DNA from: Methylotenera sp.
Lineage (GTDB): Bacteria > Pseudomonadota > Gammaproteobacteria > Burkholderiales > Methylophilaceae
Direction: 5' to 3'
Assembly: GCA_030652995.1 (NCBI GenBank)
Contig: JAUSAG010000042.1
Coordinates: 62,001-126,000 of the forward strand
DNA length: 64,000 nucleotides
Shown here piece after piece: positions 48,319 to 58,743 of the stretch (positions are counted from its first letter, which is position 1; each line of letters opens with the position of its first letter). A model generated the notes under the pieces. It was not told the DNA's origin. It searched no databases and saw nothing but the letters and a program-made list of their open reading frames with translations. Made by a program: the position numbers and the translations under genes.

Positions 48319-49182
48319 TTAGCGCGTAATTTTATTAATAATGTCATCTAGTTGATCTAAATTTGCATAATTAATTTTTAATGTCCCCGCACCATTGGTG
48401 CCCGCCTTAATGTTGACTGACGCGCCAAGTTTATCGCTTAAAGTGTTTTGCAGTCTTAAAATATCCTGATTGACTTTTGGTATTGGCACAGATTTCTGTG
48501 TGGGTTTAACGATTTGTTCGTTAAACTTTTTAACCAAAGTTTCAGCTTCTCGCACTGACAAATCGTTATACACAATTTGCTCAGCCAGCATTACCTGTTG
48601 CGCGCCGTCTAAACCAATCAAAGCACGCGCGTGTCCCATGTCTAGTTTTGCATTCATCAAAAGATCTTGCACGGCCGCAGTTAAAGTGAGCAAGCGCAAT
48701 AAGTTAGAAACTGCAACACGTGAGCGCCCAACTGCTACAGCCGCTTTTTCATGCGTCATAGAAAATTCATCTATCAGGCGTTTAATGCCTTGTGCTTCTT
48801 CTAACGGATTTAAATTCTCACGCTGAATATTTTCAATCAACGCCATCGCCAGCGCGGCTTCATCGGCAATTTCTCGTACCAACACTGGCACTTCTTTTAA
48901 TCCTGCAATTTGGCTGGCACGCCAGCGGCGCTCACCTGCAATGATTTCATAATGCTCATCATCAATGTGGCGCACCAAAATTGGCTGCATAATGCCTTGC
49001 GTTTTGATTGATGCCGCCAAGGTTTGCAAAGCAGCGTCATCCATATAGCTACGTGGCTGATACTTACCTGGGCGTAGTTGCTCTACTTTTAACATCAATA
49101 GCGAATCCGCCTCGCCCACGCTACCCATATCGCCCGCGAGCAATGCATCCAATCCACGTCCTAAACCTTTTAATTTAGCCAT
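48319..49182 (-). CDS. parB: Chromosome partition protein ParB
   Basis: ParB (287 aa) binds parS, clamps and spreads on DNA, and acts with ParA in origin segregation. The N-terminal CTPase/ParB box has GIMQPILVR and AGERRWRASQIAGL, followed by ENIQRENLNPLEEAQG. The helix-turn-helix contains THEKAAVAVGRSRVAVSNLLRL, and the dimerisation domain is C-terminal. Two perfect parS sites lie in this window, at 53425 and 56762. The gene follows parA by 36 bp. Confidence 0.96.
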   Translation of the reverse strand: MAKLKGLGRGLDALLAGDMGSVGEADSLLMLKVEQLRPGKYQPRSYMDDAALQTLAASIKTQGIMQPILVRHIDDEHYEIIAGERRWRASQIAGLKEVPVLVREIADEAALAMALIENIQRENLNPLEEAQGIKRLIDEFSMTHEKAAVAVGRSRVAVSNLLRLLTLTAAVQDLLMNAKLDMGHARALIGLDGAQQVMLAEQIVYNDLSVREAETLVKKFNEQIVKPTQKSVPIPKVNQDILRLQNTLSDKLGASVNIKAGTNGAGTLKINYANLDQLDDIINKITR

Positions 49183-49218
49183 ATCGTCTCTGCTTATATT
49201 TCTCTAAAAATTTACTTT

Positions 49219-49983
49219 TTAGAGATTACCTTTACTAATGATTTCTTGCGCCAACTCTAAATAAGCCACCGCACCTTTTGAGCTTTTATCATAACTGAGC
49301 ACCGGCAAACCATAGCTTGGCGCCTCAGCTAAACGAATGTTGCGCGGGATGACTGTTTTATATACTTTATCGCCAAAATGGCTAATCAGCTGCGCCGACA
49401 CTTGTTGCGCTAGCATGTTGCGGTTATCAAACAAGGTGCGCAGCAAACCTTCTATTTCTAAAGTTGGGTTTAAATGTGCGCGCACTTTTTTAATAGTGTT
49501 CACCAAGTCCGACAAACCTTCTAACGCATAATACTCACACTGCATTGGAATCATCACCGCACTGGCGGCCGTGAGCGCGTTCACCGTTACCAAGTTGAGG
49601 GCAGGGGGGCAATCCAGCAACACCACATCGTAAGCATCACCCAATTTAGAGATGGCTACTTTAAGGCGATTTTCACGCGCTAATTCGTTCACAAGCTCAA
49701 CTTCGGCCCCGGCTAATTCTCTATTTGAGGGCGCTATGTCAAAACCGCCTTTTTCGCTTCTGATGACCACCTCTTTTAATGTTTTTTCAGCCAGCAATAC
49801 ATGGTAAATACTTAATTTGAGATGCGCTTTATCAATACCGCTACCCGTACTGGCATTGCCTTGTGGATCCAGATCTATCAACAACACCCGCTTACCCAAG
49901 CTCGCCAGGCTTGCCGCCAAATTGACGCAAGTAGTTGTTTTACCCACGCCGCCTTTTTGATTGGTGATTGCTATTATTTTCAT
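49219..49983 (-). CDS. parA: Chromosome partition ATPase ParA
   Basis: A 254-residue Walker-type ATPase with the deviant Walker A KGGVGKTTTCVNLAASLA, Walker B VVLLDCPPALNLVTVNAL, and IDLDPQGNASTGSG. It lacks the N-terminal DNA-binding domain of plasmid ParA, as usual for chromosomal Soj/ParA. It follows rsmG by 12 bp and precedes parB. Confidence 0.97.
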   Translation of the reverse strand: MKIIAITNQKGGVGKTTTCVNLAASLASLGKRVLLIDLDPQGNASTGSGIDKAHLKLSIYHVLLAEKTLKEVVIRSEKGGFDIAPSNRELAGAEVELVNELARENRLKVAISKLGDAYDVVLLDCPPALNLVTVNALTAASAVMIPMQCEYYALEGLSDLVNTIKKVRAHLNPTLEIEGLLRTLFDNRNMLAQQVSAQLISHFGDKVYKTVIPRNIRLAEAPSYGLPVLSYDKSSKGAVAYLELAQEIISKGNL

Positions 49984-49995
49984 TATATTTTTCTT

Positions 49996-50706
49996 TTAGT
50001 TCGCTTGTGCTTTAAGCGGATTATCTAAAACCACCAAATGCCGCTCTGCATCCAACCCCGCCACGTTTAGCACTTTAATTTCGGTAGGCGTGATACGGCT
50101 TTTCTCAAACTCATGTTGCGGAATTGTGCCTTTCATTGCCAGCCATTGGCCATTTTCAGCAAGCAGATGCTTAGTGAGCTTTACAAACAAGCCGATTTCT
50201 GAAAACGCACGTGAAATAATCACATCAAATTTTTCTTTAATTTCCGACCCTGTATTTTCGGGCTCAGCAACTTCCTGATCCTCGATACGCCCATGGATTA
50301 CGGTAAAGTTAGATAAACCCAATTGCGCTTTTACTTGGCGCATAAAACTCACTTTTTTCAACACCGCATCAATGGCTGTCACTTGCAGTTCAGGCAAGCA
50401 AATTGCTAACGGAATACTAGGCAAACCAGCGCCTGCACCTACATCAAGTAAGTGTTTACACTCAATATAAGGCAATACAGATAAGCTATCTAATATATGC
50501 AATGTCACCATATCTAATGGCTCACGGACTGCGGTAAGATTATGTACTTGGTTCCATTTATAAATCAGCGCTACGTAATCAAGCAGTTTTTGTTGCTGTT
50601 CTTCGCTTAAATTCAAACCCATTTCAAGCAAGCCTGAGGCTAGCTTTGTTTGCAGTTGCGCACGTGCGTCCGCCTTCAAATTACTAGGCATATTATTGGT
50701 CGTCAT
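49996..50706 (-). CDS. rsmG: 16S rRNA m7G527 methyltransferase RsmG
   Basis: RsmG (GidB, 236 aa) methylates G527 of 16S rRNA; loss gives low-level streptomycin resistance. The SAM site has [18 protein letters not shown], and HNLTAVREP and [12 protein letters not shown] are family segments. The N-terminus carries an extra Asn/Ala-rich stretch of about 20 residues. Its start overlaps the mnmG stop by 4 bp, so translation is coupled. Confidence 0.95.
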   Translation of the reverse strand: MTTNNMPSNLKADARAQLQTKLASGLLEMGLNLSEEQQQKLLDYVALIYKWNQVHNLTAVREPLDMVTLHILDSLSVLPYIECKHLLDVGAGAGLPSIPLAICLPELQVTAIDAVLKKVSFMRQVKAQLGLSNFTVIHGRIEDQEVAEPENTGSEIKEKFDVIISRAFSEIGLFVKLTKHLLAENGQWLAMKGTIPQHEFEKSRITPTEIKVLNVAGLDAERHLVVLDNPLKAQAN

Positions 50707-52628
50707 GCTGCGCTCCCCATACCTGGTGTTAAGGCATCAAGCTCAATTACTTTTGCGCGAGATTTACGTTTTAAATACACCATTAGCAGTGAAATAGCCG
50801 CAGGCGTAATGCCGGAAATTCGGCTGGCTTGACCGATAGTTTCGGGTTTTTGTGCATTTAATTTTTGCTGTGCTTCAATGGGCAAACCATGGATTTGTGA
50901 ATAATCTAAATCACTGGGCAATGCTGTGTTTTCCTGGCCACGGCTACGCGCCACTTCGTCGGCCTGGCGGTCAATATAGCCTTGGTATTTAGCGGCAATT
51001 TCCACCTGCTCGCGTACTGCTGGCTCTATCTCGCCTAAGCCGTCTGCGCCTAAAGTAAGCAGGGCATCGTAACTGACTTCTGGGCGACGCAGTAACTCAA
51101 ACAAACTATATTCATGCTCTAGCGGTTTGCCAAACATTTCCACCATTTTATCTATTGGTAGATTTGCAGGCTGTACAAAGGTTTTTTTCAATCGCTCTTG
51201 TTCACGGCTAACCGCTTCAAGCTTACGGCTAAACGCCTCCCAGCGCACATCGTCCACCAAACCCAGCTTGCGCCCAAACTCAGTTAAGCGCATGTCGGCA
51301 TTATCTTCACGCAATTGCAACCTGTATTCTGCACGTGATGTAAACATACGGTAAGGCTCGCTCACACCGCGCGTAATTAAGTCATCCACCAATACACCTA
51401 AATAAGCCTCGTCACGTGCCGGGCACCATGAATCTTTACCTTGCACATACAACGCAGCATTCGCGCCGGCCAATAATCCCTGCGCGGCGGCTTCTTCATA
51501 ACCTGTGGTGCCGTTAATTTGCCCGGCAAAAAACAAGCCCTGAATCGACTTGGTTTCAAGCGAACTTTTTAAGGCGCGCGGGTCGTAATAATCGTACTCA
51601 ATTGCGTAACCTGGGCGCAGAATATGCGCGTTTTCTAAACCCCTCACTGAGCGCACTAGCGCCAGCTGAATATCAAACGGCAAACTGGTAGAAATACCGT
51701 TAGGGTAAACTTCATTGGTGTTTAAGCCTTCAGGCTCTAAAAATATCTGGTGCGAGTCTTTATCCGCAAAGCGGTGAATTTTGTCTTCCACACTTGGGCA
51801 ATAACGCGGTCCTACGCCTTCAATCACGCCCGTGTACATTGGTGAGCGATCTAAACCGCTACGGATAATGTCATGCGTGCGTTGATTGGTATGCGTAATC
51901 CAGCAGGGGAGTTGCGCAGGGTGTTGTGCGGCATTACCTAAAAATGAGAACACAGGCACCGGATCATCACCGGGCTGAATCGTCATCACACTGTAATCAA
52001 TGGTGCGTCCATCAATACGCGGCGGCGTGCCAGTTTTTAAACGGCCTGCCGGTAAATTTAACTCGCGTAAACGCGCCGCTAGTGAAATAGACGGTGGGTC
52101 ACCTGCACGGCCCGCTTGATAATTTTGCAAGCCTACATGCACCAAACCACCTAAAAACGTACCTGCGGTAAGCACCACAGATTTTGATTTAAAACGCAAA
52201 CCAATTTGCGTCACCACGCCGGCAACGCGCTCGCCTTCTAAAATAATGTCGTCAACCGCCTGCTGAAACAACCAAAGATTAGGTTGGTTTTCTAATTTGC
52301 GACGAATCGCCGCTTTGTATAACACGCGGTCAGCCTGCGCACGGGTAGCACGCACGGCAGGGCCTTTGCTTGAATTTAAAATTCTAAACTGGATGCCGCC
52401 TTCATCTGTCGCCTCGGCCATCGCACCGCCCAAAGCATCCACTTCTTTAACCAAATGTCCTTTGCCTATGCCGCCGATACTGGGGTTGCAAGACATTTGC
52501 CCCAAAGTTTCAATGTTATGCGTAAGCAATAGTGTTTTTTGCCCCATGCGCGCACTTGCAAGCGCCGCTTCAGTGCCAGCATGACCGCCACCCACGACAA
52601 TCACATCAAAAATATCAGGAAAATTCAT
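50703..52628 (-). CDS. mnmG: tRNA uridine-5-carboxymethylaminomethyl synthesis protein MnmG
   Basis: MnmG (GidA, 641 aa) with MnmE makes the cmnm5 group at U34 of tRNAs. The FAD-binding motif [19 protein letters not shown] is at the N-terminus. It also has [37 protein letters not shown] and [17 protein letters not shown]. The C-terminal helical domain has [33 protein letters not shown] sequence. Its partner mnmE lies 5 kb away on the same strand. It heads the mnmG-rsmG-parA-parB run. Confidence 0.97.
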   Translation of the reverse strand: MNFPDIFDVIVVGGGHAGTEAALASARMGQKTLLLTHNIETLGQMSCNPSIGGIGKGHLVKEVDALGGAMAEATDEGGIQFRILNSSKGPAVRATRAQADRVLYKAAIRRKLENQPNLWLFQQAVDDIILEGERVAGVVTQIGLRFKSKSVVLTAGTFLGGLVHVGLQNYQAGRAGDPPSISLAARLRELNLPAGRLKTGTPPRIDGRTIDYSVMTIQPGDDPVPVFSFLGNAAQHPAQLPCWITHTNQRTHDIIRSGLDRSPMYTGVIEGVGPRYCPSVEDKIHRFADKDSHQIFLEPEGLNTNEVYPNGISTSLPFDIQLALVRSVRGLENAHILRPGYAIEYDYYDPRALKSSLETKSIQGLFFAGQINGTTGYEEAAAQGLLAGANAALYVQGKDSWCPARDEAYLGVLVDDLITRGVSEPYRMFTSRAEYRLQLREDNADMRLTEFGRKLGLVDDVRWEAFSRKLEAVSREQERLKKTFVQPANLPIDKMVEMFGKPLEHEYSLFELLRRPEVSYDALLTLGADGLGEIEPAVREQVEIAAKYQGYIDRQADEVARSRGQENTALPSDLDYSQIHGLPIEAQQKLNAQKPETIGQASRISGITPAAISLLMVYLKRKSRAKVIELDALTPGMGSAA

Positions 52629-52933
52629 GGTTTAAATTCTATCGCCTAATCACAAAAAACGTTACCGCCTAAGAGTTGGGAGTTTAACTTAAACTTGTGT
52701 TTAGGTCATGCTTAACAAGGTGTTTAATGTCGGTTTTATCACCGATCACTCCTTATTAGCAACCCAGTCATAATTTCTTAACAAAATTGGCATAAAATTT
52801 TTTTATAAAGATATGACACAAGCCCTAATTAGTTTAGAATTGCTTCATATTTCAACTACAATCAATACGTTTTCTAACTGGATTTGGTTTTTTTGAATTT
52901 AGTTTTTTGATTTTTATTACTTAGGAGTCACAA
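52629..52933. promoter_or_regulatory. Divergent promoter region between mnmG and the haem-c gene
   Basis: A 305-bp AT-rich gap between divergent genes. TAGGAG just before 52934 is the ribosome site of the haem-c gene. Poly-T/A tracts (TTTTTTTATAAAG near 52800) look promoter-like. I see no DnaA box, RNA gene or clear operator. Confidence 0.5.
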
Positions 52934-53386
52934 TTGAAACACACACATCTTATCTTAGCCGCCTTATTAGGCTTAGCTGCATTTTCAGCACAAGCTGCCA
53001 GCCCGATTACCAACGCTGAAGCATTAACAAAAAAATACGTAAGCATTGCACAAACGGTTAATCCAGAGTTTGTTTCTTCTGTTACAGAAGGCAAAATGTT
53101 TTTTAATCGCAAAATCAAAACTGCAAACGGCAAAGAAATGGCTTGCGCATCATGCCACACCACGAACCCTGCCAATGTAGGTAAAAACATTATCACTGGT
53201 AAATCTATTGCACCGCTTTCACCTGCTGTTAATAAAAAACGCTTTAAAGATATCGACAAGGTAGAAGAGAAATTTACTGAACACTGCAATGAAATTATCG
53301 GTGCAGATTGTACCGCTGCAGAAAAAGCCAACTATATTATTTATCTGTTAACTGAAAGAACACCAACACCTCCAGTTAAAAAATAA
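52934..53386 (+). CDS. Small exported haem-c protein, DUF1924 (SHP-like)
   Basis: A 150-residue periplasmic cytochrome. It starts at TTG 52934 after TTAGGAG, and MKHTHLILAALLGLAAFSAQAA is the signal peptide. One haem-binding site CASCHT is present at about residue 73. The flanking pattern EGKMFFNRKIKTANGKEMACASCHT and NPANVGKNIITGKSIAPLSP is that of DUF1924 / sphaeroides haem protein. A second cysteine pair (HCNEIIGADC) may form a disulfide. SHP-type proteins bind O2 and take electrons from diheme cytochromes. No partner cytochrome or cytochrome b is adjacent. The terminator that follows contains a parS site. Confidence 0.85.
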   Translation: MKHTHLILAALLGLAAFSAQAASPITNAEALTKKYVSIAQTVNPEFVSSVTEGKMFFNRKIKTANGKEMACASCHTTNPANVGKNIITGKSIAPLSPAVNKKRFKDIDKVEEKFTEHCNEIIGADCTAAEKANYIIYLLTERTPTPPVKK

Positions 53387-53387
53387 T

Positions 53388-53410
53388 TTAACGTTTAAAT
53401 TAAACGTTAA
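53388..53410. repeat. 10-bp perfect inverted repeat
   Basis: TTAACGTTTA (53388-53397) and TAAACGTTAA (53401-53410) pair around AAT, immediately after the haem-c stop codon and before the terminator/parS stem. It may help termination or be a protein site. Confidence 0.4.
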
Positions 53411-53415
53411 AAATT

Positions 53416-53450
53416 AAAAAGCAGTGTTTCACGTGAAACACTGCTTTTTT
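53416..53450 (+). terminator. Terminator whose stem is a parS site (parS 53425-53440)
   Basis: AAAAAGCAG-TGTTTCACGTGAAACA-CTGCTTTTTTT is a perfect stem followed by seven Ts. Bases 53425-53440 are exactly TGTTTCACGTGAAACA, the consensus ParB-binding parS site. One sequence therefore serves as both transcription terminator of the haem-c gene and a centromere site about 4 kb from parB. Confidence 0.92.
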
Positions 53451-53484
53451 TACGTCTAGATTTTCACCTGCGTACAAGTTAAAG

Positions 53485-53561
53485 TAGCCTCGATGCAACG
53501 CAGTGAAATCGAGGATGATCATTTCTTAACCCCTCGATTTCACTGCGTTGCATTGATGCTA
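53485..53561. repeat. 30-bp imperfect inverted repeat (REP-like)
   Basis: The arms at 53485-53514 and 53532-53561 contain GATGCAACGCAGTGAAATCG and its complement, with about three mismatches over 30 bp and a 17-base spacer. It stands between the parS terminator and the end of the broken methylase gene. Such conserved, long-armed elements are usually dispersed repeats. Confidence 0.6.
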
Positions 53562-53577
53562 CCGGATCTCGGTTTAC

Positions 53578-56466
53578 TTAAATTTTTCTACGTGCCTTTT
53601 TCGGCCTGTCCTCAATTGGTAGCAAACTGGTGATTTGCTGATAACGCTCAAACAAAAATGCCACACGCGCCGCATCGGTATTTGCGCCTTTGTAGCCATA
53701 CGCCGCATCCACCGCTTTATCTAAAACCGGATGGGCTTTGAGCAGGTTAGCTGGTATGGCGAGCGGGTCGTATAGATCTGCCAGCGATGCGTTAGTGTGA
53801 ACAGCGCGTGCATCCAGTACAGCTTGCGCGGCGGTTTCTATATTTTGGTAGGCGCGCTATTCATCTCGCGAAGCGGCGGTCATTGCGCTATCGCTATTCG
53901 CGATCTGAAGATCACTCCTACATTCTGGTCACGGGAAGTTGTTGTAAACAATACCAGCATAATAACTATAATCACTTTTCATTCGTCTACAAATCGCGCG
54001 CATCCAAGCGTTGTGCATGGTGCTAGATAACACACCAAAATTAAAAGGCTGTTGCGTTCTCTATTGTTTGCAGTTTATCACCTGCAATATGGATGGCTGG
54101 CAAAAAGCCGATGGGAATAAACAAACGTCTTTCGGATGAAACTCTTGGTATAGCCAAATAATGCGTTTTGGGTTACCTTAATTCTCCGAAACGTATTGGT
54201 TGTGCCGCCAATGCTTGCGTAGCCAACTTTTTGCTGGCTATCCGCATTTGCTTAACTTTTCCACCCGTTACAATATATATGGCATTTGCCTTAATTCAGC
54301 GGGAGAACAATCTACCAACCATAAACAATAGCGCTTTATATTGTTGATAAATTCATCGCCCATCGCAAATGGTCTTATCCATTGCTTGGCTTGAGGTTCA
54401 TCTTGCACTAATGTCAACATTTCATACTCATCCATGAGCAAATGTCCGCCGTCTGTAGGATGACTACCATGTGTAATCGTAAGCACGTTGCATATTGGAT
54501 CGCGCCGCTTTTCAAGCACCACATCTGGCGCATCCACCAAATATGGATTGATATTGTTAGCCTTCACCGCATGTGGCTCGCCTTTAATATCAGCGTATTC
54601 ATAAATGATTTTCTCTGCCACATCCTGCAAACCAAAACCGATAATCACGCAATGCACGGCAGCTTTGCCTCTTGCTTCATTGTTCCAACTAAAAGTACGG
54701 TGCGCAAAGCGAATTTTAATGCCTTGCGCCAACATCCAACCCCACTACACGCCGACTTGCTCGCCTTGGGTGATGCTATTGGTGTAAACAAACGAACAAC
54801 GGAGTGCTGATATTCCGTTCCCTGAGCTTGTCGAAGGGAATGCCTTATTGATCGTCAAAGTTTTAGGGTTTGTAATCCCTTCGACAAGCTCAGGGAACGC
54901 GTGTGATGCATATACCGCGTAGCTTTTACATACCAAGCTGCCACAAAATCCAATACGCCAGCACCATGAATATTATGGCAAACAACTTCCATATCAGATT
55001 TTTGTCCAGCCGAACGTTGCGTATAACCAATAAACGGTGGATTACCCAACACATAACTGCAACGTTCTGGCCGCAATACTTCTGCCCAATCGGTTTGTAG
55101 GGCATTGGCACATATAATGTGCGGTGTAGCTTTTAGCGGGATACGGGCAAAGTAGGCGCCAAACTCTTCCGAGATTTTCATGTTCATCTGGTAGTCGGTC
55201 AGCCATAGCGCTACCTGCGCGATTTGCGCGGGAAACTCCTCAATCTCGATGCTGTAAAATTGGTCTACATCTATATTAATCAGGCTTTGCACATCAAGCA
55301 CTTGCTGACCACTCTCTCGGCTGGCGCTTAGAACAGCCCACTCCAGCAGGTGAAGCTCTCTATAGGTAATCACTAAAAAGTTGCCGCATCCGCAGGCGGG
55401 GTCGAAAAATGTCAGGCTACGTAATTTTTTATGAAACTCAAACAAGCGGTTTTTATTGCCCTATATTTTTTCAAATTCCGCCCATAACGCATCTAAAAAC
55501 AAGGGCTTAATCAGCTTTAAAATATTTTCTTCGCTGGTGTAATGTGCGCCTAAATTGCGCCGCGCTTCGCTATCCAAAATGCTTTGAAACAGACTGCCGA
55601 AGATAGCAGGAGAGATTTAGCTCCAATCCAGCGCGCATAAATCCAGCAGGGCTTCGCGCATTTTGCTGTCAAACTGTGCGGGCGGTAGCGGTTCGGCAAA
55701 TAGTTTGCCGTTAATGTATGGAAAAGCACTCAAGCTTTCATCCAGATTAGTCAGTCGTTTTTCAGGTGCTTGATTCAGCACATAAAACAGGCTAGCAAGG
55801 TGGTGCGCCAAGTCGCTACCGTCAGCCGCTGTTTTGGCTTCAATGTAATCTTGAAATAATCGTTTTTCAAAGATAGTTGTGTCCTCGCTAAACAAACAAA
55901 ATAGCAGGCGCACCAAATATACTTCTAATTCATGTCCGGTATAACCCACGCCTTTAAGCGCATCGTGCAACTTACCCATGCGCTCTGCGGCTTTGATATT
56001 GATAGGATCTTGCGCTTTGATGACCTGCGTTTGATACCCGGCAATAAAACCAAACAACTTCACGTTTTGGTATAAATCTTTAAGCAAAAATTCAGTAATG
56101 CACCCTGTGTTTAAATCAAGCAACTGAAATCGCTGAAAATCACACACCAGCACATAACGCGGAATATCGCGCTCTTTAATGCCTAAAAAGTAGTCAATGG
56201 CTTGGTCATAAGCACGCTTGAGGTCTTTGCCACGTTATTTCATTTCTACCAATAAAATGCCAGACCAAAATAAATCAACATAGCCATCGTTACCGCCGTG
56301 CTTTTTAACCGCATGCTCAAAGGTGGCCACATGCTTATTGGTGATGCCAAATACTTCAAAAAACCGATCAAAAAGGTTTAGCCTGGCTATCTTCATTCGC
56401 GCCATCATGCCACTCTTTAGCAAAAGCATTTGCGCGGGTTTTAATTTCATTCCAAGAGAGTGCCAT
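53578..56466 (-). pseudogene. MmeI-like restriction-modification protein, multiply broken
   Basis: Minus-strand fragments in the right order reconstruct one gene. From ATG 56466: MALSWNEIKTRANAF, a frameshift in a CTTTTTGA stretch, EVFGITNKHVATFEHAVKKH and LFWSGILLVEMK ending in a stop at 56235. Then come YVLVCDFQRFQLL to 55617 and the methylase core FFDPACGCGNFLVITYRE (motif I), VLGNPPFIG (motif IV), an inserted REP palindrome, FAHRTFSWNNEARGKAAVH, WMRAICRRMKSDYSYYAGIV and VAFLFERYQQI to TAA 53578. These are the blocks of MmeI-family combined DNA methylases/nucleases. I count at least five lesions, so it is inactive. It sits between the two parS sites. Confidence 0.87.
54816..54899. repeat. 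REP-like palindromic element inserted in the methylase pseudogene
   Basis: Two 24-base arms (54816-54839 and 54876-54899) with core CCTGAGCTTGTCGAAGGGA and its complement are perfectly complementary around a 36-base spacer. This core is a widespread dispersed repeat in proteobacterial genomes. The pseudogene sequence is continuous on both sides (…VKATRYM before, TNSITQGEQVG after), so about 100 bp was inserted. Confidence 0.75.
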
Positions 56467-56967
56467 GTAATGTGCTAATCCAATTTTTATTGTGTCTAAA
56501 GTATAACCTGAGACCTTAGCTCTGAAATAAATAACATCTGTATTGATTAGAAATGATCAAACATTAATTAAGACCTTTGCACGAAACACTAAAAAGCCTA
56601 TCTTTATCAGGAACGCTAAAACATGTCATTTCGAACGAAGAGAGAAATCTAATTAATTCAACACGCTGCAAAGATTCCTCTCTTCGTTCAGAATGACAAC
56701 TTGAGAATTTTTAGCTTTAAATCGGTTCGTGGAAAGCTCTCTAATTATGTTAGGTACACGTTGTTTCACGTGAAACAACGTGTACCTAACATACATTATG
56801 AAAATGATTGGCTATTTTAGACTTAACCATTATTTACAACGCATTATGATTTAATACTTTACTATTGACGTGTGCAACCATGCGCGCTTATAGTGTAATT
56901 AGCGATGCGCGCAATTATCACAACGCTTTCACTTAGTAAAATCAGTAAAAATTTAAGGAGAACTTTA
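56467..56967. repeat. Repeat-rich gap between the methylase pseudogene and the YegP gene
   Basis: No gene is evident. It holds the second AGACCTTTGCACGAA (56571-56585) and an inverted repeat of 27 bp with two or three mismatches (56624-56650 and 56672-56698, core GAACGAAGAGAG), a type of dispersed palindrome. It also holds the 48-bp palindrome with parS at 56746-56793. The promoter of the YegP gene lies near its right end. Confidence 0.6.
56746..56793. promoter_or_regulatory. parS: 48-bp perfect palindrome centred on a parS site (parS 56762-56777)
   Basis: Bases 56746-56769 are the exact reverse complement of 56770-56793. The centre, 56762-56777, is TGTTTCACGTGAAACA, the perfect parS consensus. 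The arms outside parS (TATGTTAGGTACACGT and complement) extend the symmetry far beyond what ParB needs. There is no T-run, so it is not an obvious terminator. It is the second parS within 3.4 kb. Confidence 0.92.
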
Positions 56968-57306
56968 ATGGCGGGTAAATTTGAATTAAAAGCAGCAAAA
57001 AGTGGTCAATTTCACTTCAATTTACTAGCGGGTAACGGCCAAATAATCATGCAATCTGAAATGTATGAAACTAAGGCTAGCGCATTAAACGGTATTGCTT
57101 CTATTCAAAAAAATGCGGCGGATGATGCGCGCTATGCGCGCTTGGTTTCAAAATCTGAAAAGCCGTATTTTGTACTTAAGGCCGCCAACCACCAAGTGAT
57201 TGGTCAAAGCCAAATGTATGAAAGTGAAGCAGGGCGTGATAACGGCATTGAATCTGTGAAGAAAAATGCGCCAGAGGCTGAGGTGGCTGACTTAACAGTT
57301 GGGTAG
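56968..57306 (+). CDS. YegP-family protein, two DUF1508 repeats
   Basis: The frame is open from 56905, but AAGGAG lies seven bases before ATG 56968 (MAGKFELKAAKSGQFHF), so 112 residues are expected. Two copies of the DUF1508 motif follow each other: FELKAAKSGQFHFNLLAGNG with YETKASALNGIASIQKN, then FVLKAANHQVIGQSQMYES with AGRDNGIESVKKN. The family is small, soluble and of unknown function, often stress-linked. It starts 175 bp after the palindromic parS. Confidence 0.9.
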   Translation: MAGKFELKAAKSGQFHFNLLAGNGQIIMQSEMYETKASALNGIASIQKNAADDARYARLVSKSEKPYFVLKAANHQVIGQSQMYESEAGRDNGIESVKKNAPEAEVADLTVG

Positions 57307-57341
57307 CGCGGATTAACCACGCTTTATTGGGGTGTAATGTA

Positions 57342-57373
57342 TTGCGCGAAATGTTTATTAAAGCTTCGCGCAA
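57342..57373. terminator. 9-bp hairpin between convergent YegP and mnmE genes
   Basis: TTGCGCGAA (57342-57350) and TTCGCGCAA (57365-57373) are perfect complements around a 14-base loop. It is a plausible shared weak terminator for the two convergent genes. Confidence 0.45.
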
Positions 57374-57393
57374 CCCATTGCGCTCCTACAATA

Positions 57394-58743
57394 TTACTTA
57401 CCGATACAGAATTTGCTGAAAATCTCCCCAAGTAAATCATCGGGTGTAAATTCACCGGTAATACTACTCAGCGCTTCTTGCGCTAATCGCAGTTCTTCAG
57501 CCATCAACTCAGCAGCACTTATTTGAGTAGCCGCTTGTTGCAAATGCACTTGCACTTTACTTAATGCGTCTAAATGTCTGGCACGCGCCATAAAAACACC
57601 TTCAGCATAATTCTGATAACCCGCGAGTTTTAACAAATGTGATTTAAGTAAGTCTAGCCCGGCGCCAGTTTTTGCTGAAATATAAATATGCGTGGTGTGG
57701 TCTATTTCTGCAACATAAGCCGCTTGCTTTGCAACATCAATCTTATTATGCACCCAAATTTTACGAATTTCTTGCGGCAATCGCGCTAAAATCGATTTTT
57801 CCGTTTCAGTAATACCATGAGCTGCATCAACCAATAATAATGCGATATTGGCCGTTTCTAGCGTTGCCCAAGTTCGCGCAATCCCGAATTTTTCAACCTC
57901 ATCTTCAGTTTCGCGTAATCCTGCAGTATCAATAATGTGTAACGGCACACCGTTTATTTGTATCGCGTTTTTAATGGTGTCGCGCGTGGTGCCTGCAATT
58001 GAAGTAACAATCGCGATTTCTTCACCAGCGAGTTGATTCATCAGGCTGGATTTTCCGACATTGGGTTGACCAACTAAAACAACATTGATGCCTTCACGCA
58101 ATAAACTGCCTTGCTTAGCTTTTGCAAATACCGACAAAAGCTCAGCAACAATGGCGTCTAGTTTTTCTGCCACACGCCCCTGGCTAATAAAATCAATCTC
58201 TTCTTCTGGAAAATCCAAACATGCCTCAACAAACATGCGTAAATCAATCAGCTTTAAAAGTAGGGTATTGATGCGTTGCGAAAACTCGCCAGATAAAGAA
58301 CGTACCGCACTTTTAGCAGCCTCTGCCGTTGCGGCGTTAATCACATCGGCAACAGCCTCTGCTTGTGCTAAATCTATTTTGTCATTAAGGTAGGCGCGGC
58401 GTGTAAACTCACCTGGCTCTGCTTGACGCGCACCTAGCTCAATACAGCGCGCCAGTAAAATTTGCATGAGCGCGGTGCCGCCATGTGCTTGAAGTTCAAG
58501 CACATCTTCACCGGTATAAGAGTGGGGGTTAGGGTAATAAATCGCAATGCCACGATCGATTAAATCACCATCAGCTTGCTTAAAGTCGAGATAGGCCGCA
58601 TGACGCGAGAGTGGGCAATCACCAAGAATATTAACGGCGATTTCCCGACTTAACGCACCGGAAATACGTACCACACCGATACCACCAGCACCACTTGCAG
58701 TGGCTATGGCGGCTATTGTATCGGTAGGTTTAGGGTTTGTCAC
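57394..58743 (-). CDS. mnmE: tRNA modification GTPase MnmE
   Basis: MnmE (TrmE) works with MnmG on U34. The frame is open to 58791, but the family start [21 protein letters not shown] indicates GTG 58743 (449 aa). The N-terminal tetrahydrofolate-binding domain has [10 protein letters not shown] and [14 protein letters not shown] sequence. The inserted G domain has [10 protein letters not shown] (G1), [11 protein letters not shown] (G2), DTAGLRE (G3) and HNKID (G4). The terminal motif FCIGK, with the catalytic Cys, is intact. Its start overlaps the yidC stop by 14 bp. Confidence 0.96.
   Translation of the reverse strand: MTNPKPTDTIAAIATASGAGGIGVVRISGALSREIAVNILGDCPLSRHAAYLDFKQADGDLIDRGIAIYYPNPHSYTGEDVLELQAHGGTALMQILLARCIELGARQAEPGEFTRRAYLNDKIDLAQAEAVADVINAATAEAAKSAVRSLSGEFSQRINTLLLKLIDLRMFVEACLDFPEEEIDFISQGRVAEKLDAIVAELLSVFAKAKQGSLLREGINVVLVGQPNVGKSSLMNQLAGEEIAIVTSIAGTTRDTIKNAIQINGVPLHIIDTAGLRETEDEVEKFGIARTWATLETANIALLLVDAAHGITETEKSILARLPQEIRKIWVHNKIDVAKQAAYVAEIDHTTHIYISAKTGAGLDLLKSHLLKLAGYQNYAEGVFMARARHLDALSKVQVHLQQAATQISAAELMAEELRLAQEALSSITGEFTPDDLLGEIFSKFCIGK

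Noticed and set aside
53797..54030. Open frames on the plus strand opposite the methylase pseudogene
   Set aside because: The minus strand encodes recognisable MmeI-family sequence here, so these are antisense frames.
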